This document shows, in pieces, positions 9,484 to 18,064 of a DNA stretch of 64,000 bases. The stretch is from assembly GCF_043944905.1 (NCBI RefSeq), contig NZ_JBIMSN010000034.1:44467-108466 (forward strand). Direction: 5' to 3'. Below the pieces are notes generated by a model that made no database searches, was not told the DNA's origin, and saw only the letters and a program-made list of their open reading frames with translations. The position numbers were made by a program, and so were the translations under genes. The number at the start of each line of letters is the position of its first letter. Position 1 is the stretch's first letter. This DNA comes from Antrihabitans spumae (GTDB lineage: Bacteria > Actinomycetota > Actinomycetes > Mycobacteriales > Mycobacteriaceae).

Positions 9484-9790
9484 GATGGACTCCTATCGAC
9501 TCTGGTTCGAACGGCGACGGCTCCCACCGCCGACCTACAACCTCCGACCACCCTAAACGCGTCCAGGTCGGTCGTGAATCAGCCGCTGGTCGACCGAATA
9601 GTCCCGAATCGACCGCGCCGCCATTGCCTGAGGAGACAAGGCTGTTAGTGTCTTACTCGATGTCGGGCTGATCTGGCGACGGATGACGTCGACTCCATGA
9701 ATTTTTCGCGGAGTCACACGTCGAGTCAGGCAAATTTCGGTTCGTGGATCTTTTCGTGATCTGTTGTTCGTGAATATAAGGAGCGTCAGC
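9484..9790. promoter_or_regulatory. Divergent intergenic region upstream of pgfA and the dehydrogenase
   Basis: This 307-base gap between divergent genes holds no convincing reading frame. A possible promoter toward pgfA is TTGCCT (9624-9629), 16 bases, then TAGTGT (9646-9651), which would leave a leader of about 130 bases. The last stretch is AT-rich (GTGAATATAAGGAG) and carries the pgfA ribosome-binding site. No clear operator palindrome was seen. Confidence 0.3.
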
Positions 9791-10954
9791 ATGGCGGAGC
9801 GTTCAGGGCCGAAAAAGGCGCTGGTGTGCATTCTGTTTTTCTTCGGTGTCTTCCTACTCGTTGCCGCCATCTTGATTCCGACCTACACGTTGCCCAAGCT
9901 GGCCAAAACGCCGCTTGACCTCGAGGTCACCACGATCGCCGTGACGCCGCAGAACCAGGGCGGTGAGGTGCTCGACGCGAAGTCGCTGACCTCGCCGACA
10001 GGTGCTGCAGTCGTCGACAAGAACGTCCCGCTCGTGTCGCAGCGCTTCATCACGGTCGAAGAGCCGTCGGACTCCGACGTCGTCACCCTGCAGGGTGGCT
10101 CGACGTTGCGTCGCACCGACAAGAGCGCCGACACCGGCCTGCTCACCGCGAGCGTCGTCAAGGGCACGTTCGATCGCAAGACCGGCGATCCGATCGAATC
10201 GGACAAGGGCGCGATCCAGGTGCAGAACGACAAGCCTGCCGAAGAGGTCGACATCACCGGCCTGGTCTACCGCTTCCCGTTCAACACGGAGAAGAAGACC
10301 TACCAGTACTACGACACCAACTCGCGTGAGACACATCCGATCGATTTCGTCGAAGAGACCGAGATCAACGGCGAGAAGGTTTACCACTTCAACCAGAAGG
10401 TTCCGGCGACCGACCTCTCGAAGGTCGTCGATTCGCCGACCAACAAGCTGAAGTTGCCCGCAGCGAAGTGGGGCGTCACCGACACCACCGAAGACGTGAC
10501 GATGACCCGCTGGTACAGCAACGAGCGTGACATCTGGGTCGACCCGATCACGGGCATCGTCATCAGCGGTCAAGAGAAGCCGTTCCAGTACTACGCCCGC
10601 GCGGCCGACAAGCCTGAGGTGACCGTTCTGAAGGCCACTCTCGCGTACGACGAGAACACGATCGAAAATCAGATCACCATTGCGAAGGACGGCGCGGACA
10701 AGATCTCGCTGTACGGCAAGGTGCTTCCGATCATCCTCGGCATCATCGGCATCGTTGCGCTGATCGCCGGCCTGATCCTGCTGTTCCTCGGCCGCGGTCA
10801 GCCGGGTCGCCGACGTGCGAACGGTGGCTCGACCGGTGTGCCGCCTGGTGCCGGCGCTCCGCAGTCCAACGAAGGCCGAGGCGGCCAGAGCTGGACCGGT
10901 ACCAACGACCGAACCGAAGAGATTCCGGTGCAGAGACCGAATCTCAACAAGTAG
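9791..10954 (+). CDS. pgfA: DUF3068 / PorA-family periplasmic-anchored protein (PgfA-like)
   Basis: 387-residue protein with an N-terminal membrane helix (ALVCILFFFGVFLLVAAILI), a large extracytoplasmic domain, and a second helix near residues 310-335 (ILGIIGIVALIAGLILLFLG) before a Gly/Arg-rich cytoplasmic tail. This is the DUF3068 architecture of Rv0227c, whose M. smegmatis counterpart I recall as PgfA, an essential polar-growth factor working with MmpL3 in trehalose-monomycolate trafficking. The ATG at 9791 was chosen over the upstream GTG at 9764 because AAGGAG lies just before it. A strong terminator follows, so it appears to be a single-gene transcript. The function is by family resemblance; mmpL3 lies 27 kb away in the same window. 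Confidence 0.8.
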   Translation: MAERSGPKKALVCILFFFGVFLLVAAILIPTYTLPKLAKTPLDLEVTTIAVTPQNQGGEVLDAKSLTSPTGAAVVDKNVPLVSQRFITVEEPSDSDVVTLQGGSTLRRTDKSADTGLLTASVVKGTFDRKTGDPIESDKGAIQVQNDKPAEEVDITGLVYRFPFNTEKKTYQYYDTNSRETHPIDFVEETEINGEKVYHFNQKVPATDLSKVVDSPTNKLKLPAAKWGVTDTTEDVTMTRWYSNERDIWVDPITGIVISGQEKPFQYYARAADKPEVTVLKATLAYDENTIENQITIAKDGADKISLYGKVLPIILGIIGIVALIAGLILLFLGRGQPGRRRANGGSTGVPPGAGAPQSNEGRGGQSWTGTNDRTEEIPVQRPNLNK

Positions 10955-10960
10955 GCCGAA

Positions 10961-11018
10961 ACCGACAATCGGGCCCGCGACGCATACATTGCGTCGCGGG
11001 CCCGATTTTTTGTCGGTC
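10961..11018 (+). terminator. Rho-independent terminator after pgfA
   Basis: A perfect 17-base stem (10968-10984 with 10990-11006) built on GGGCCCGCGACGCA closes a five-base loop and is followed by a run of six T. A further pairing of ACCGACA with TGTCGGT extends the stem outward. It lies 13 bases after the pgfA stop. Confidence 0.9.
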
Positions 11019-11126
11019 GTGCCTGAACTCTACGAACCGCGCCGACGACGTCTACCGCATTTACCTAGGTTTACCAGCGGCGTTGATGGGGAACCCTCTA
11101 CTTCACACACGAAGTACGGAGACCTC

Positions 11127-11411
11127 ATGAATCGCAACCGTTCCTTCTTCGCTCGACGACAACGCACCACTCCCGTAGCGCGCCGGAGCAGGTCGAACAT
11201 CAGCGGACTCCTCGGCGTCATCGTGCTGATCTGGCTGGTCGTCGGTGCCGTCGCAGCGTGGCAGCGCGACTACTTCGACAGCGCACCGACCAACTGCGCG
11301 GGCACCGGCACTATCGCCCTCACTGTCGTCGCCGGACCCCTCAACTACCTCGGACTCAATCCGAAGGTCACCGATTGCAACATGCCCGACATGCCGCAAC
11401 CGAGCCAGTGA
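11127..11411 (+). CDS. Small single-pass membrane protein, hypothetical
   Basis: 94 residues with an arginine-rich N-terminus (RRQRTTPVARRSRSN), one membrane helix (LLGVIVLIWLVVGAVAAW, about 28-46) and an extracytoplasmic tail with two cysteines. The positive-inside rule places the tail outside. The ATG has GGAG five bases upstream. Similar small proteins are common next to envelope genes in this order, but I do not recognise a named family. It stands alone between the pgfA terminator and the PRC-barrel gene. Confidence 0.6.
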   Translation: MNRNRSFFARRQRTTPVARRSRSNISGLLGVIVLIWLVVGAVAAWQRDYFDSAPTNCAGTGTIALTVVAGPLNYLGLNPKVTDCNMPDMPQPSQ

Positions 11412-11459
11412 TCCAGCCCGAGTGACCGAGAGCGATCCCAGACCGAACGGTAGACATTT

Positions 11460-11999
11460 GTGAACATGCAACAGGACCTCGTCGCAATCACCCAGGCGAC
11501 GGCGTACGACCAGTCCGGAGCCAAGATCGGCAAAATCGATCAGCTCTGCGTCGACGACGAATCGTCCGATCCACTGTGGCTGACCATCCACGCGGGCTGG
11601 TTCGGTTCCACGAAGGCGATTCCGTACGAAGGCGCCGTTCTCGACGGCCGGGAACTGAAGGTCGTGCCGACCAAGGACGCGGTCAAACACTCCCCCGAGC
11701 TAGGCAAGAACGACATCGGCGAGGAATTCGAATCGGAACTGTGCCGCTACTACCAGCTGCCGCTACCGGAGGATCAGCTGCGCAAGCGTCGCGCCGATGT
11801 TGCTGCTGTCGTTGACAATCGCACCGACGAGCAGCACGAGCTGGCGAAAACGTCTCAGGAGTTGCAGGACAGGTATGCACCTGATGCTCGCTCGTGTGTG
11901 GTGCTGGAGGGCAGTGGCAGCGCAATCTCGGGCACCGCGTTCGGCGCCCCGATCGAGCAGGAGGCTTCGTCAGGGGCGCGGTTGCGCAGGTTTGCCTAG
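11460..11999 (+). CDS. PRC-barrel domain protein
   Basis: 179 residues. The first 70 (TAYDQSGAKIGKIDQLCVDD, WLTIHAGWFG, AIPYEGAVLDG) form the small beta-barrel typical of PRC-barrel proteins, followed by the usual LPLPEDQLRKR linker. Beyond about residue 115 the tail looks low in conservation and may be disordered. PRC-barrel proteins bind RNA or partner proteins, and in actinobacteria are often stress-related; no specific role can be assigned. The 3' end overlaps the convergent flippase gene by 30 bases. The alternative start is ATG 11466. Confidence 0.72.
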   Translation: MNMQQDLVAITQATAYDQSGAKIGKIDQLCVDDESSDPLWLTIHAGWFGSTKAIPYEGAVLDGRELKVVPTKDAVKHSPELGKNDIGEEFESELCRYYQLPLPEDQLRKRRADVAAVVDNRTDEQHELAKTSQELQDRYAPDARSCVVLEGSGSAISGTAFGAPIEQEASSGARLRRFA

Positions 12000-13184
12000 C
12001 AGCGCAAGCCAGGACACGATCACGGTCGTCACCGCGGCACACGCGACGGCGATCGCGATCAACTGCCCGATCGAGTCGGCAACCGTGAGCATCACGCTCA
12101 TTTCGACCGCAAGGCCTGCCCAGGCAACGAGTGCGAGCCACGTTCGCTCACCGGCGATCGCGGACAGCAACGCCCCCTGCAGCAGCGCGAGACAGGCACC
12201 GTGCAGCGCGAAAGCCCATAGCGTGCCCTGAATCGGTGCGTAATCTTCGTCGACGACGATCGGCAGGAGCGGTGACGCAAGCGCTGCGCAGATAACCGTC
12301 ACCGCACCGATGCCTGCCAAAACGGCCAACGCGGACCTGATCGCACGCGCCGAGTGCTCCGGATGGGCCATCCGCGGATAGAGCACGACACCGACCGCCT
12401 GCGGCAGCCAGAACGCAACCTTCGTCGCGACGGTACCCAGCGCGTACCGGCTCGCGTTGTCACCGTCGAGTACAAGACGAGCAACGACGATGTCGAGCGA
12501 CGACAACGCGATCAGCGCAAGCTGAACCTGCGACGCGCGCAGGACCGACACCACACTCGCAGGCAGTCGCGCCGCAACCGGACCCTCTGCCGAACCGGTC
12601 AGCAGTCGAGCACCCGCGTAGGTCGCCGCGCTGCCGACGGCACCGGCGATCAGAGCGGGTGCGGGTCCACCGCCGACGGCAAGTACGGCGACCGCAGGAA
12701 CGACACGGGCGACGCCTGCTGCGCCGAGCACGACGGCGAGGGCCTTGAACCGGCCTCGCCCCTGCAGCAGTCCCTGCTCACCGGACAGCAGGACGAGGAT
12801 GGGTGCGACGAGCAGCGCGCCGATGGTCGCCGCGACGCTGACGTTCAACACCATGGACACGACCGGAACAAGCGCCGCAGCAACGATTGCGACCAGCCCG
12901 GCACTACGTAGCTGCAACGCTCGGAGGGCCGCAGTGGACGCGCCGTGGACGACCTCCCGCGCGACGACGGTCTGCAGCGCCAAGGCAGGCACGGCCAGCA
13001 CCAACTGCGCGGCGAGCAACGTGGCGAACTCGCTGTACCCGTCGAGCCCGAGCCAGCGGCTGGCAAGCAGCTGCAACAGGTAGCCGGCGACGTTGGCCGT
13101 CATTGCCCCCATCGTCACCAGTGTCAGCCCAGCCATCGCCGACCCCGCGTCGAGCTTCGCGGTCGCGGTCGGTCGGTTGGTCAC
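11970..13184 (-). CDS. Polysaccharide/lipid-linked glycan flippase-like membrane protein
   Basis: 404 residues, hydrophobic throughout, with about 12 predicted helices. The N-terminal pattern TLVTMGAMTANVAGYLLQLLASRWLG resembles the first helices of Wzx/MATE-type exporters (MVF superfamily), which move lipid-linked sugars across the membrane. The neighbouring glycosyltransferase, acyltransferase and AftD genes suggest an envelope glycan as cargo, but that is inference. The GTG start has no good ribosome-binding site; CATCAT lies six bases upstream, so translation may be leaderless. It is divergent from the membrane protein at 13233. Confidence 0.75.
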   Translation of the reverse strand: MTNRPTATAKLDAGSAMAGLTLVTMGAMTANVAGYLLQLLASRWLGLDGYSEFATLLAAQLVLAVPALALQTVVAREVVHGASTAALRALQLRSAGLVAIVAAALVPVVSMVLNVSVAATIGALLVAPILVLLSGEQGLLQGRGRFKALAVVLGAAGVARVVPAVAVLAVGGGPAPALIAGAVGSAATYAGARLLTGSAEGPVAARLPASVVSVLRASQVQLALIALSSLDIVVARLVLDGDNASRYALGTVATKVAFWLPQAVGVVLYPRMAHPEHSARAIRSALAVLAGIGAVTVICAALASPLLPIVVDEDYAPIQGTLWAFALHGACLALLQGALLSAIAGERTWLALVAWAGLAVEMSVMLTVADSIGQLIAIAVACAAVTTVIVSWLALLGKPAQPRP

Positions 13185-13219
13185 CTGCCCATGATGTCAG
13201 GCAGCGTGAAACACCCACG

Positions 13220-13225
13220 TATCGT
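13220..13225 (+). promoter_or_regulatory. Leaderless -10 box (TATCGT) for the gene at 13233
   Basis: TATCGT ends seven bases before ATG 13233, where transcription and translation would start together. This argues for 13233 over the in-frame ATG at 13191 and GTG at 13206. Confidence 0.5.
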
Positions 13226-13232
13226 GCGGCCC

Positions 13233-14966
13233 ATGGCAGACCTGCGCTCGGCGACCACGCGCGCGCTGCCGGGCGGCTACAGCTTCGCCGTTGCGAGCGT
13301 GATTTTCGGTCCGCTGTTCGGACCCGGGTACCTACTGCTGCGCGACGCCGTGAGCACCCCACGGTCCTACCTGACGGACTCCGCCCTCGGGCTCGGCGAC
13401 GCAGCTCCCCGAGCGGTCCCGCAGGACGCCGCGCTCGCTGTTGCATCGTCGGTGCTCGACGGCGGCATCGTCGTGAAGCTGATCCTCTTCGCAGCGTTGT
13501 GGCTCTCCGGTTGGGGTGCTGCGGTGCTGGTCAGGTCGGTTCTGAGCGGCGTCGCGGTCGGTCCGCAGCTCGTTGCCGCGACCGTTGTGATGTGGAATCC
13601 GTACGTAGCAGAGCGGCTACTGCAGGGCCATTGGAGTCTGCTCGTCGGCTACGCGGCGCTGCCGTGGACGGCGAAGGCCGCGATCGAGCTCAGGTCGGGC
13701 AGCGGGGTTCGCGCGTGGTGCGCTCTCGCCGTCTGTCTCGGCGCTGCAGGTCTCACTCCGACGGGTGCGCTCCTTGCGATCGTGGTCGCGGTGGTCCTCG
13801 TTCGGCCGAAGCAACTGATCGGCGTCGGCGCGATGGCCGTCGTCACGTCGGCGCCGTGGCTTTATGCGGCGATAGCTTCCGGTGCCGGTGCTATGACGTC
13901 GGATCCTGCTGGGGTCGCTGCCTTCGCTGCGCGAGCCGAGCCTGGTCTGGCCACGTTCGGAAGCCTCGCCGGGCTCGGCGGCATCTGGAACTCCGCAGCC
14001 GTGCCGACGAGTCGAACGAGCGGCTTCGCATTCGTCGGAACCGGAATACTGCTCGGAGTAGTTGCCATCGGACTGCCCTACCTGTGGCGGCGCGGGCGTG
14101 ACCGCGCAGTATTTGCGTTGGCCTGCACAGCAATCGGCGCGCTGCTGTTCGCCACCGTTGCGGCGACGCCGTTGGGCATCAGTGCAGGAGAATGGCTGGT
14201 CGTCGAGGTGCCGGGAGCTGGATTGCTTCGTGACACCCAGAAGTGGATCGCCCTCGTCGTGCCGCTGTACGCGCTTGCTGCGGCTGCCGGGTGCCAGGCG
14301 ATAGTGGCGCGCTTCGCCACACCGGAACAACCGAACCCAGCCCGCTTCCTGACCCCGGCAGCGTCGATCCTGCTGCTGCTCGTTGCGCTGCCCGACCTCG
14401 TCTGGGGTGTCGGCGGTGCGTTGCGGCCCGTTCGGTACCCGGTGTCGTGGGAGCGCGTTGCCGAGTCGATCGACACCGACCTGCCAGGAGCCGTCGCGGT
14501 CGTTCCCGACGGGATGTTCCGAGCATTTCCGTACACCGGTCGAGCGCCGGTCCTCGACCCCGCGCCGCGGATGCTCCCGCGTGACGTCTTGCAGTCGGGC
14601 GAGCTGATAGTTGCGCGCGGCAGGGTCGACGGGGAGGGATCACGTGCCGCCGAGGTCGAGCGGTTGCTCGCCGCGGGTGCACCGGTTAGCGAACTCGCCG
14701 CGAAGGGCGTCGGGTGGATACTCGTCGAACGCACGGCCGTCGGCCGAGCAGGTAAACCCGATGTGAGCATCGACGGCCTCGAGCAGCTCTACGCAGACGA
14801 CGAACTGGCTTTGTATCGAGTACCCGGCGTCGCCGCCGAAGGCGAAAAGCCGCGCGGTGCAGCACTATTCGCCCACGCCATGTGGAGTGCACTACTGGCG
14901 GGCGGAATCCTCGGCAGCGTGTTCTGCATAGTGATCCGCGTACGACGACGACCCGATGAGTCCTGA
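13233..14966 (+). CDS. Large integral membrane protein (Rv0226c-like)
   Basis: 577 residues with many hydrophobic segments through residue 420 or so, a soluble part (about 430-550) and a last helix (MWSALLAGGILGSVFCIVIRV) before a basic tail. GHWSLLVGYAALPWTAKA and PGAGLLRDTQKWIALVVPLYAL resemble GT-C-type or YfhO-like membrane proteins. Order and orientation relative to the following GT4 and methyltransferase genes match Rv0226c-Rv0225-Rv0224c. I cannot assign a reaction. The start was chosen because of the leaderless box seven bases upstream. The 3' end overlaps the convergent GT4 gene by 75 bases. Confidence 0.75.
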   Translation: MADLRSATTRALPGGYSFAVASVIFGPLFGPGYLLLRDAVSTPRSYLTDSALGLGDAAPRAVPQDAALAVASSVLDGGIVVKLILFAALWLSGWGAAVLVRSVLSGVAVGPQLVAATVVMWNPYVAERLLQGHWSLLVGYAALPWTAKAAIELRSGSGVRAWCALAVCLGAAGLTPTGALLAIVVAVVLVRPKQLIGVGAMAVVTSAPWLYAAIASGAGAMTSDPAGVAAFAARAEPGLATFGSLAGLGGIWNSAAVPTSRTSGFAFVGTGILLGVVAIGLPYLWRRGRDRAVFALACTAIGALLFATVAATPLGISAGEWLVVEVPGAGLLRDTQKWIALVVPLYALAAAAGCQAIVARFATPEQPNPARFLTPAASILLLLVALPDLVWGVGGALRPVRYPVSWERVAESIDTDLPGAVAVVPDGMFRAFPYTGRAPVLDPAPRMLPRDVLQSGELIVARGRVDGEGSRAAEVERLLAAGAPVSELAAKGVGWILVERTAVGRAGKPDVSIDGLEQLYADDELALYRVPGVAAEGEKPRGAALFAHAMWSALLAGGILGSVFCIVIRVRRRPDES

Positions 14967-16106
14967 CACGGACTCGCCGCGCGCGGTCGCCTGGAGCACA
15001 TCGAAAACCCCGGATGCCGTTTGCTCCCAAGAGAATTCGCGTGCACGCACCCGAGCCTTCTCCCCCAGTACAGTCCTGGTGTCCGGGTCGCGCAGCAGCG
15101 TGTGGACCGCGTCGGTCAGTTCAGCGCAATCGCCGACGAGCAGACCGGTGACGCCGTCGATGATCGAATCCGTGAGACCACGCGAGCTACGGTAGCCGAC
15201 CGTCGGGACCCCGTGCTGAGCAGCCTCGATAACGGCGAGGCCCCAGCCTTCCTTACGCGACGGGAGGACGTGCACCCATGCGCTGGAGAGCAATTCGTGT
15301 TTACGCTCTTCGGAGACGTGGCCGTGGAAGGTGACCCGATCTTCGATGCCGAGTTCGTGCGACCGTTCGCGCAGCTTCTCTTCCCACCAGCCGCCGCCGA
15401 CGACGTCGAGTTGCAAACCCTCGATCCGACCCCGCAACGAGGCGACGACGGCGAGTGCGTCTTCGATCTGCTTATGCGGCACCAGACGCGACAGCACGAC
15501 CAAGCTCGGGTGTGCGGAACGGGTGTCGGGCGAACCGGTGTCGACGCCGACGGGGATCGCTTCGGCACCGTTGCGCACAACGGCAATCCGGTCGCGATCG
15601 ACACCGAGGCCGGCCAACTCTTCGGCCGACGGCAACGACACCGTCAGATACTGATTGCGGCGATGCGCACGGGGCGAGAGCACCGATTCGACCCACCAGC
15701 CGACCCGGCCGATCAGCCTGCCGGCCATGGGCCATTGCTCACGATGGCCGTGATGGACGAGCAACGTGACCGGTGCACCTGCCACCGACCGTGCAAAGAA
15801 AGGTATGCCGTTCTGGGTATCGATCACCGCGTCGGGTCTGATGCCGCGCAGCGGTCCCAGGCCCAGGCGACCGAACGCGATCGCCGCGAGCGCGCGTGGG
15901 TAGACGCTGTACCGGCCGCCCGCGCGGCTGATCTGGATACCGGCGATCGATTCGGCCTTCGGCACACCCGGGTAACGTGCCGTCCGCAATGTCACCTTGA
16001 TGCCACGCGCCGCCAGTTCGGTGCCGACCTGTTCGAGGTAACGCTCACTGCCGCCGCCCTGTGGATGCCCGGTGTCACGCCAGCACAGGAGCAACACTTC
16101 GCGCAC
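14892..16106 (-). CDS. Family 4 glycosyltransferase (Rv0225-like)
   Basis: 404 residues with a GT-B fold. VLLLCWRDTGHPQGGGSERYL is the N-terminal acceptor-side glycine loop, VVLSRLVPHKQIEDAL opens the donor domain, and PSRKEGWGLAVIEAAQHGVPTVGY carries the E-x7-E signature. It transfers a sugar from a nucleotide donor on the cytoplasmic side. GTG 16106 was chosen over ATG 16157 because GAGAGG lies eight bases upstream and the domain starts right there. It is divergent from the methyltransferase at 16261. Synteny with M. tuberculosis suggests an envelope glycolipid target; donor and acceptor are not visible. Confidence 0.85.
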   Translation of the reverse strand: MREVLLLCWRDTGHPQGGGSERYLEQVGTELAARGIKVTLRTARYPGVPKAESIAGIQISRAGGRYSVYPRALAAIAFGRLGLGPLRGIRPDAVIDTQNGIPFFARSVAGAPVTLLVHHGHREQWPMAGRLIGRVGWWVESVLSPRAHRRNQYLTVSLPSAEELAGLGVDRDRIAVVRNGAEAIPVGVDTGSPDTRSAHPSLVVLSRLVPHKQIEDALAVVASLRGRIEGLQLDVVGGGWWEEKLRERSHELGIEDRVTFHGHVSEERKHELLSSAWVHVLPSRKEGWGLAVIEAAQHGVPTVGYRSSRGLTDSIIDGVTGLLVGDCAELTDAVHTLLRDPDTRTVLGEKARVRAREFSWEQTASGVFDVLQATARGESVSGLIGSSSYADHYAEHAAEDSARQ

Positions 16107-16260
16107 GTGAGCGACCTCTCTGGCAGTGACCGGGGCTGGCTGGGGATGTCTTGGCATGTCTATCGGACGTTCGGTTCGAAGAACACACTAACGGCTGAGC
16201 CGACGCCGGTCGGTATTGCGGCAGCAGTCGCCTCCGGAAGTGCCGCTATTGTTGCCTCCC

Positions 16261-17064
16261 GTGTCTGCCCTCGCCCGCCGTCGCCGTGCTGTCACGGCCC
16301 GGTTCGCGCGTCGCGCGACGTTGCGGCGATCAGTGCAACTGCTTGCCGATTTCAGGCACGAACAAAGCGATCCACAACTGTTCTACGGTGCGCTGGCGCG
16401 CGATTCGGTCGACATGATCCGCGACCTGTACGCGGGTTCGGTCGATCGCGACCTTGCCGGAACCACGGTGCTCGACGTCGGTGGCGGTCCTGGATATTTC
16501 GCCCAGGAGTTCGCGGCCGCCGGCGCCCGCTATCTGCCCGTCGAGCCGGACCCGTCCGAGATGCATGCCGCCGGGTTGGCCGTGCACGGCGCGGTCCGAG
16601 GGTCCGGCATGGCACTGCCGTTTCGGGACTCCTCCGTCGACATCTGCTTCTCGTCCAACGTGGCCGAGCACGTGCGCGAGCCGTGGGTCATGGCCGACGA
16701 GATGTTGCGGGTGACGAAGCCGGGTGGACTGATGGTGTTGTCGTACACGATCTGGTTCGGACCGTTCGGCGGCCACGAGACCGGACCCTGGCACTACTTG
16801 GGCGGTGAGCGGGCCGCCCGACGTTATGTTCGCAAGCAGGGCCGCGAACCGAAGAACAGATTCGGGACGTCACTGTTCGCAGTCGGGGCCGCGGACGGAT
16901 TACGTTGGGCACGTTCGGTTTCCGATGCCGACGTGCTCGCGGCCTTCCCGCGCTATCACCCACGCTGGGCCTGGTGGGTGCTGCGGGTGCCGGGGCTGCG
17001 CGAACTGTTGGTCAGCAATCTGGTGATCGTCGCGACGCCCGCACCGCGGGTTTCCACCCCCTGA
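16261..17064 (+). CDS. SAM-dependent methyltransferase (Rv0224c-like)
   Basis: 267-residue class I methyltransferase. The start of the protein (FARRATLRRSVQLLADFRHE) and the motif order LDVGGGPGYFAQEF (SAM-binding motif I), VEPDPSEM, SSNVAEHV and EMLRVTKPGGLMVLSY closely resemble Rv0224c. YHPRWAWWVLRVPGLRELLVSN near the end looks membrane-associating. A GTG at 16261 gives the conserved N-terminus and has TATTGT eight bases upstream; the longer frame from 16216 adds an unconserved proline-rich stretch. Probably modifies a glycolipid made with the divergent GT4 enzyme, an inference from context. Confidence 0.85.
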   Translation: MSALARRRRAVTARFARRATLRRSVQLLADFRHEQSDPQLFYGALARDSVDMIRDLYAGSVDRDLAGTTVLDVGGGPGYFAQEFAAAGARYLPVEPDPSEMHAAGLAVHGAVRGSGMALPFRDSSVDICFSSNVAEHVREPWVMADEMLRVTKPGGLMVLSYTIWFGPFGGHETGPWHYLGGERAARRYVRKQGREPKNRFGTSLFAVGAADGLRWARSVSDADVLAAFPRYHPRWAWWVLRVPGLRELLVSNLVIVATPAPRVSTP

Positions 17065-17091
17065 AGCGACAGGATCGCGCACAGTAGAGCC

Positions 17092-17988
17092 ATGCGCAGC
17101 AGCGGGAAGGGCAGGATTGCCCTCGACATCGGCGGTACGAAGTTTGCGGCGGCACGGGTGGCCGGAGACGGGACTCTGGAGGGTGTCGAGACGACGCCGA
17201 CACCGAAGGTCGGCGTGTGGGACGCCTGCGCTGCACTACTCGGAAAGGTCGCGGGCACCGAACCCGTCGACAGGATCGGCATCGGGTCGGCAGGCCCGAT
17301 CGACACCGTCGCAGGCACCACCGGCCCGCTCAACATCGCAGAGTGGCGGAACAACTTCGGGATTGTCGCTGCCGTCCAGGACCTGTTTCCGGGGGCCGAG
17401 ATAACCTTCGCCATCGACGGCGGCTGCGCTGCGCTCGCGGAGTACCGCTACGGCGCAGCGCGCGGCGTTCCCAATCTGCTCGGGATGGTCGTCTCGACGG
17501 GCATCGGCGGTGGCATCGTCCTCGACGGGCAGATCGTGCGCGGCCGGACCGGCAACGCGGGCCACATCGGACACATCGTCGTGAACAACGAGGACCCGTG
17601 CGCGTGCGGCGGCGTCGGCTGTATCGAAGCTGTTGCAAGCGGTCCGTCGACGGTCCGGTGGGCACAGGCCCAAGGTTGGGCGGGTACGACGGGTATCGAA
17701 CTGTCGAAAGCAGCGGCCACTGGGGACCCGATCGGCGTTGCCGCCTTACACAGGTCCGGAACCGCACTTGGACAGGCTATTTCGTCGGCTGCGGCCCTGC
17801 TCGATGTGGACCTCGTTGTGGTCGGAGGCGGCTTCGCACAGTCCGGGCCGCTGCTCTGGGATCCGCTGCAGGAGTCGCTGCGTCGCCACGCGGGCCTGTC
17901 CTTCATCAAGGAGTTGCGGGTTGTGCCTGCCGAGCTCGGCGGGCTCGGAACACTGACCGGAGCGGGCGCACTGACGCTGGATTCCTGA
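17092..17988 (+). CDS. ROK-family sugar kinase
   Basis: 298 residues. IALDIGGTKFAAARV is the phosphate-1 loop, IGSAGPIDT and TGIGGGIVLDG follow, and GHIGHIVVNNEDPCACGGVGCIE is the zinc-binding ROK signature with its C-x-C-x4-C cysteines. The family phosphorylates glucose, N-acetylglucosamine or N-acetylmannosamine, or regulates transcription; there is no helix-turn-helix here, so it is a kinase. It starts 27 bases after the methyltransferase stop. The particular sugar is not evident. Confidence 0.87.
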   Translation: MRSSGKGRIALDIGGTKFAAARVAGDGTLEGVETTPTPKVGVWDACAALLGKVAGTEPVDRIGIGSAGPIDTVAGTTGPLNIAEWRNNFGIVAAVQDLFPGAEITFAIDGGCAALAEYRYGAARGVPNLLGMVVSTGIGGGIVLDGQIVRGRTGNAGHIGHIVVNNEDPCACGGVGCIEAVASGPSTVRWAQAQGWAGTTGIELSKAAATGDPIGVAALHRSGTALGQAISSAAALLDVDLVVVGGGFAQSGPLLWDPLQESLRRHAGLSFIKELRVVPAELGGLGTLTGAGALTLDS

Positions 17989-18014
17989 CGCACCTGTTTT
18001 TTCGAGAGCATTTC

Positions 18015-18028
18015 TGTAACGTGTTCCA
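18015..18028 (+). promoter_or_regulatory. KstR-type operator upstream of the aldehyde dehydrogenase
   Basis: TGTAACGTGTTCCA fits every fixed position of the published KstR consensus TnnAACnnGTTnnA. It lies 36 bases before the start of the dehydrogenase gene. KstR represses sterol-degradation genes in mycobacteria and rhodococci, so the gene may be sterol-induced. Confidence 0.6.
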
Positions 18029-18064
18029 GTATCCGCACGGCTTCGAATCACGGGATACGGGCTC

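Noticed and set aside
12887..14101. Long open frame (404 codons) overlapping the divergent membrane genes
   Set aside because: Composition is arginine-rich and repetitive, it lies across two well-supported genes in other frames, and it has no recognisable motif. High-GC shadow frame.
15021..16808. 595-codon plus-strand frame antisense to the GT4 gene
   Set aside because: It is antisense to GT4 and then out of frame with the methyltransferase; no domain is visible.
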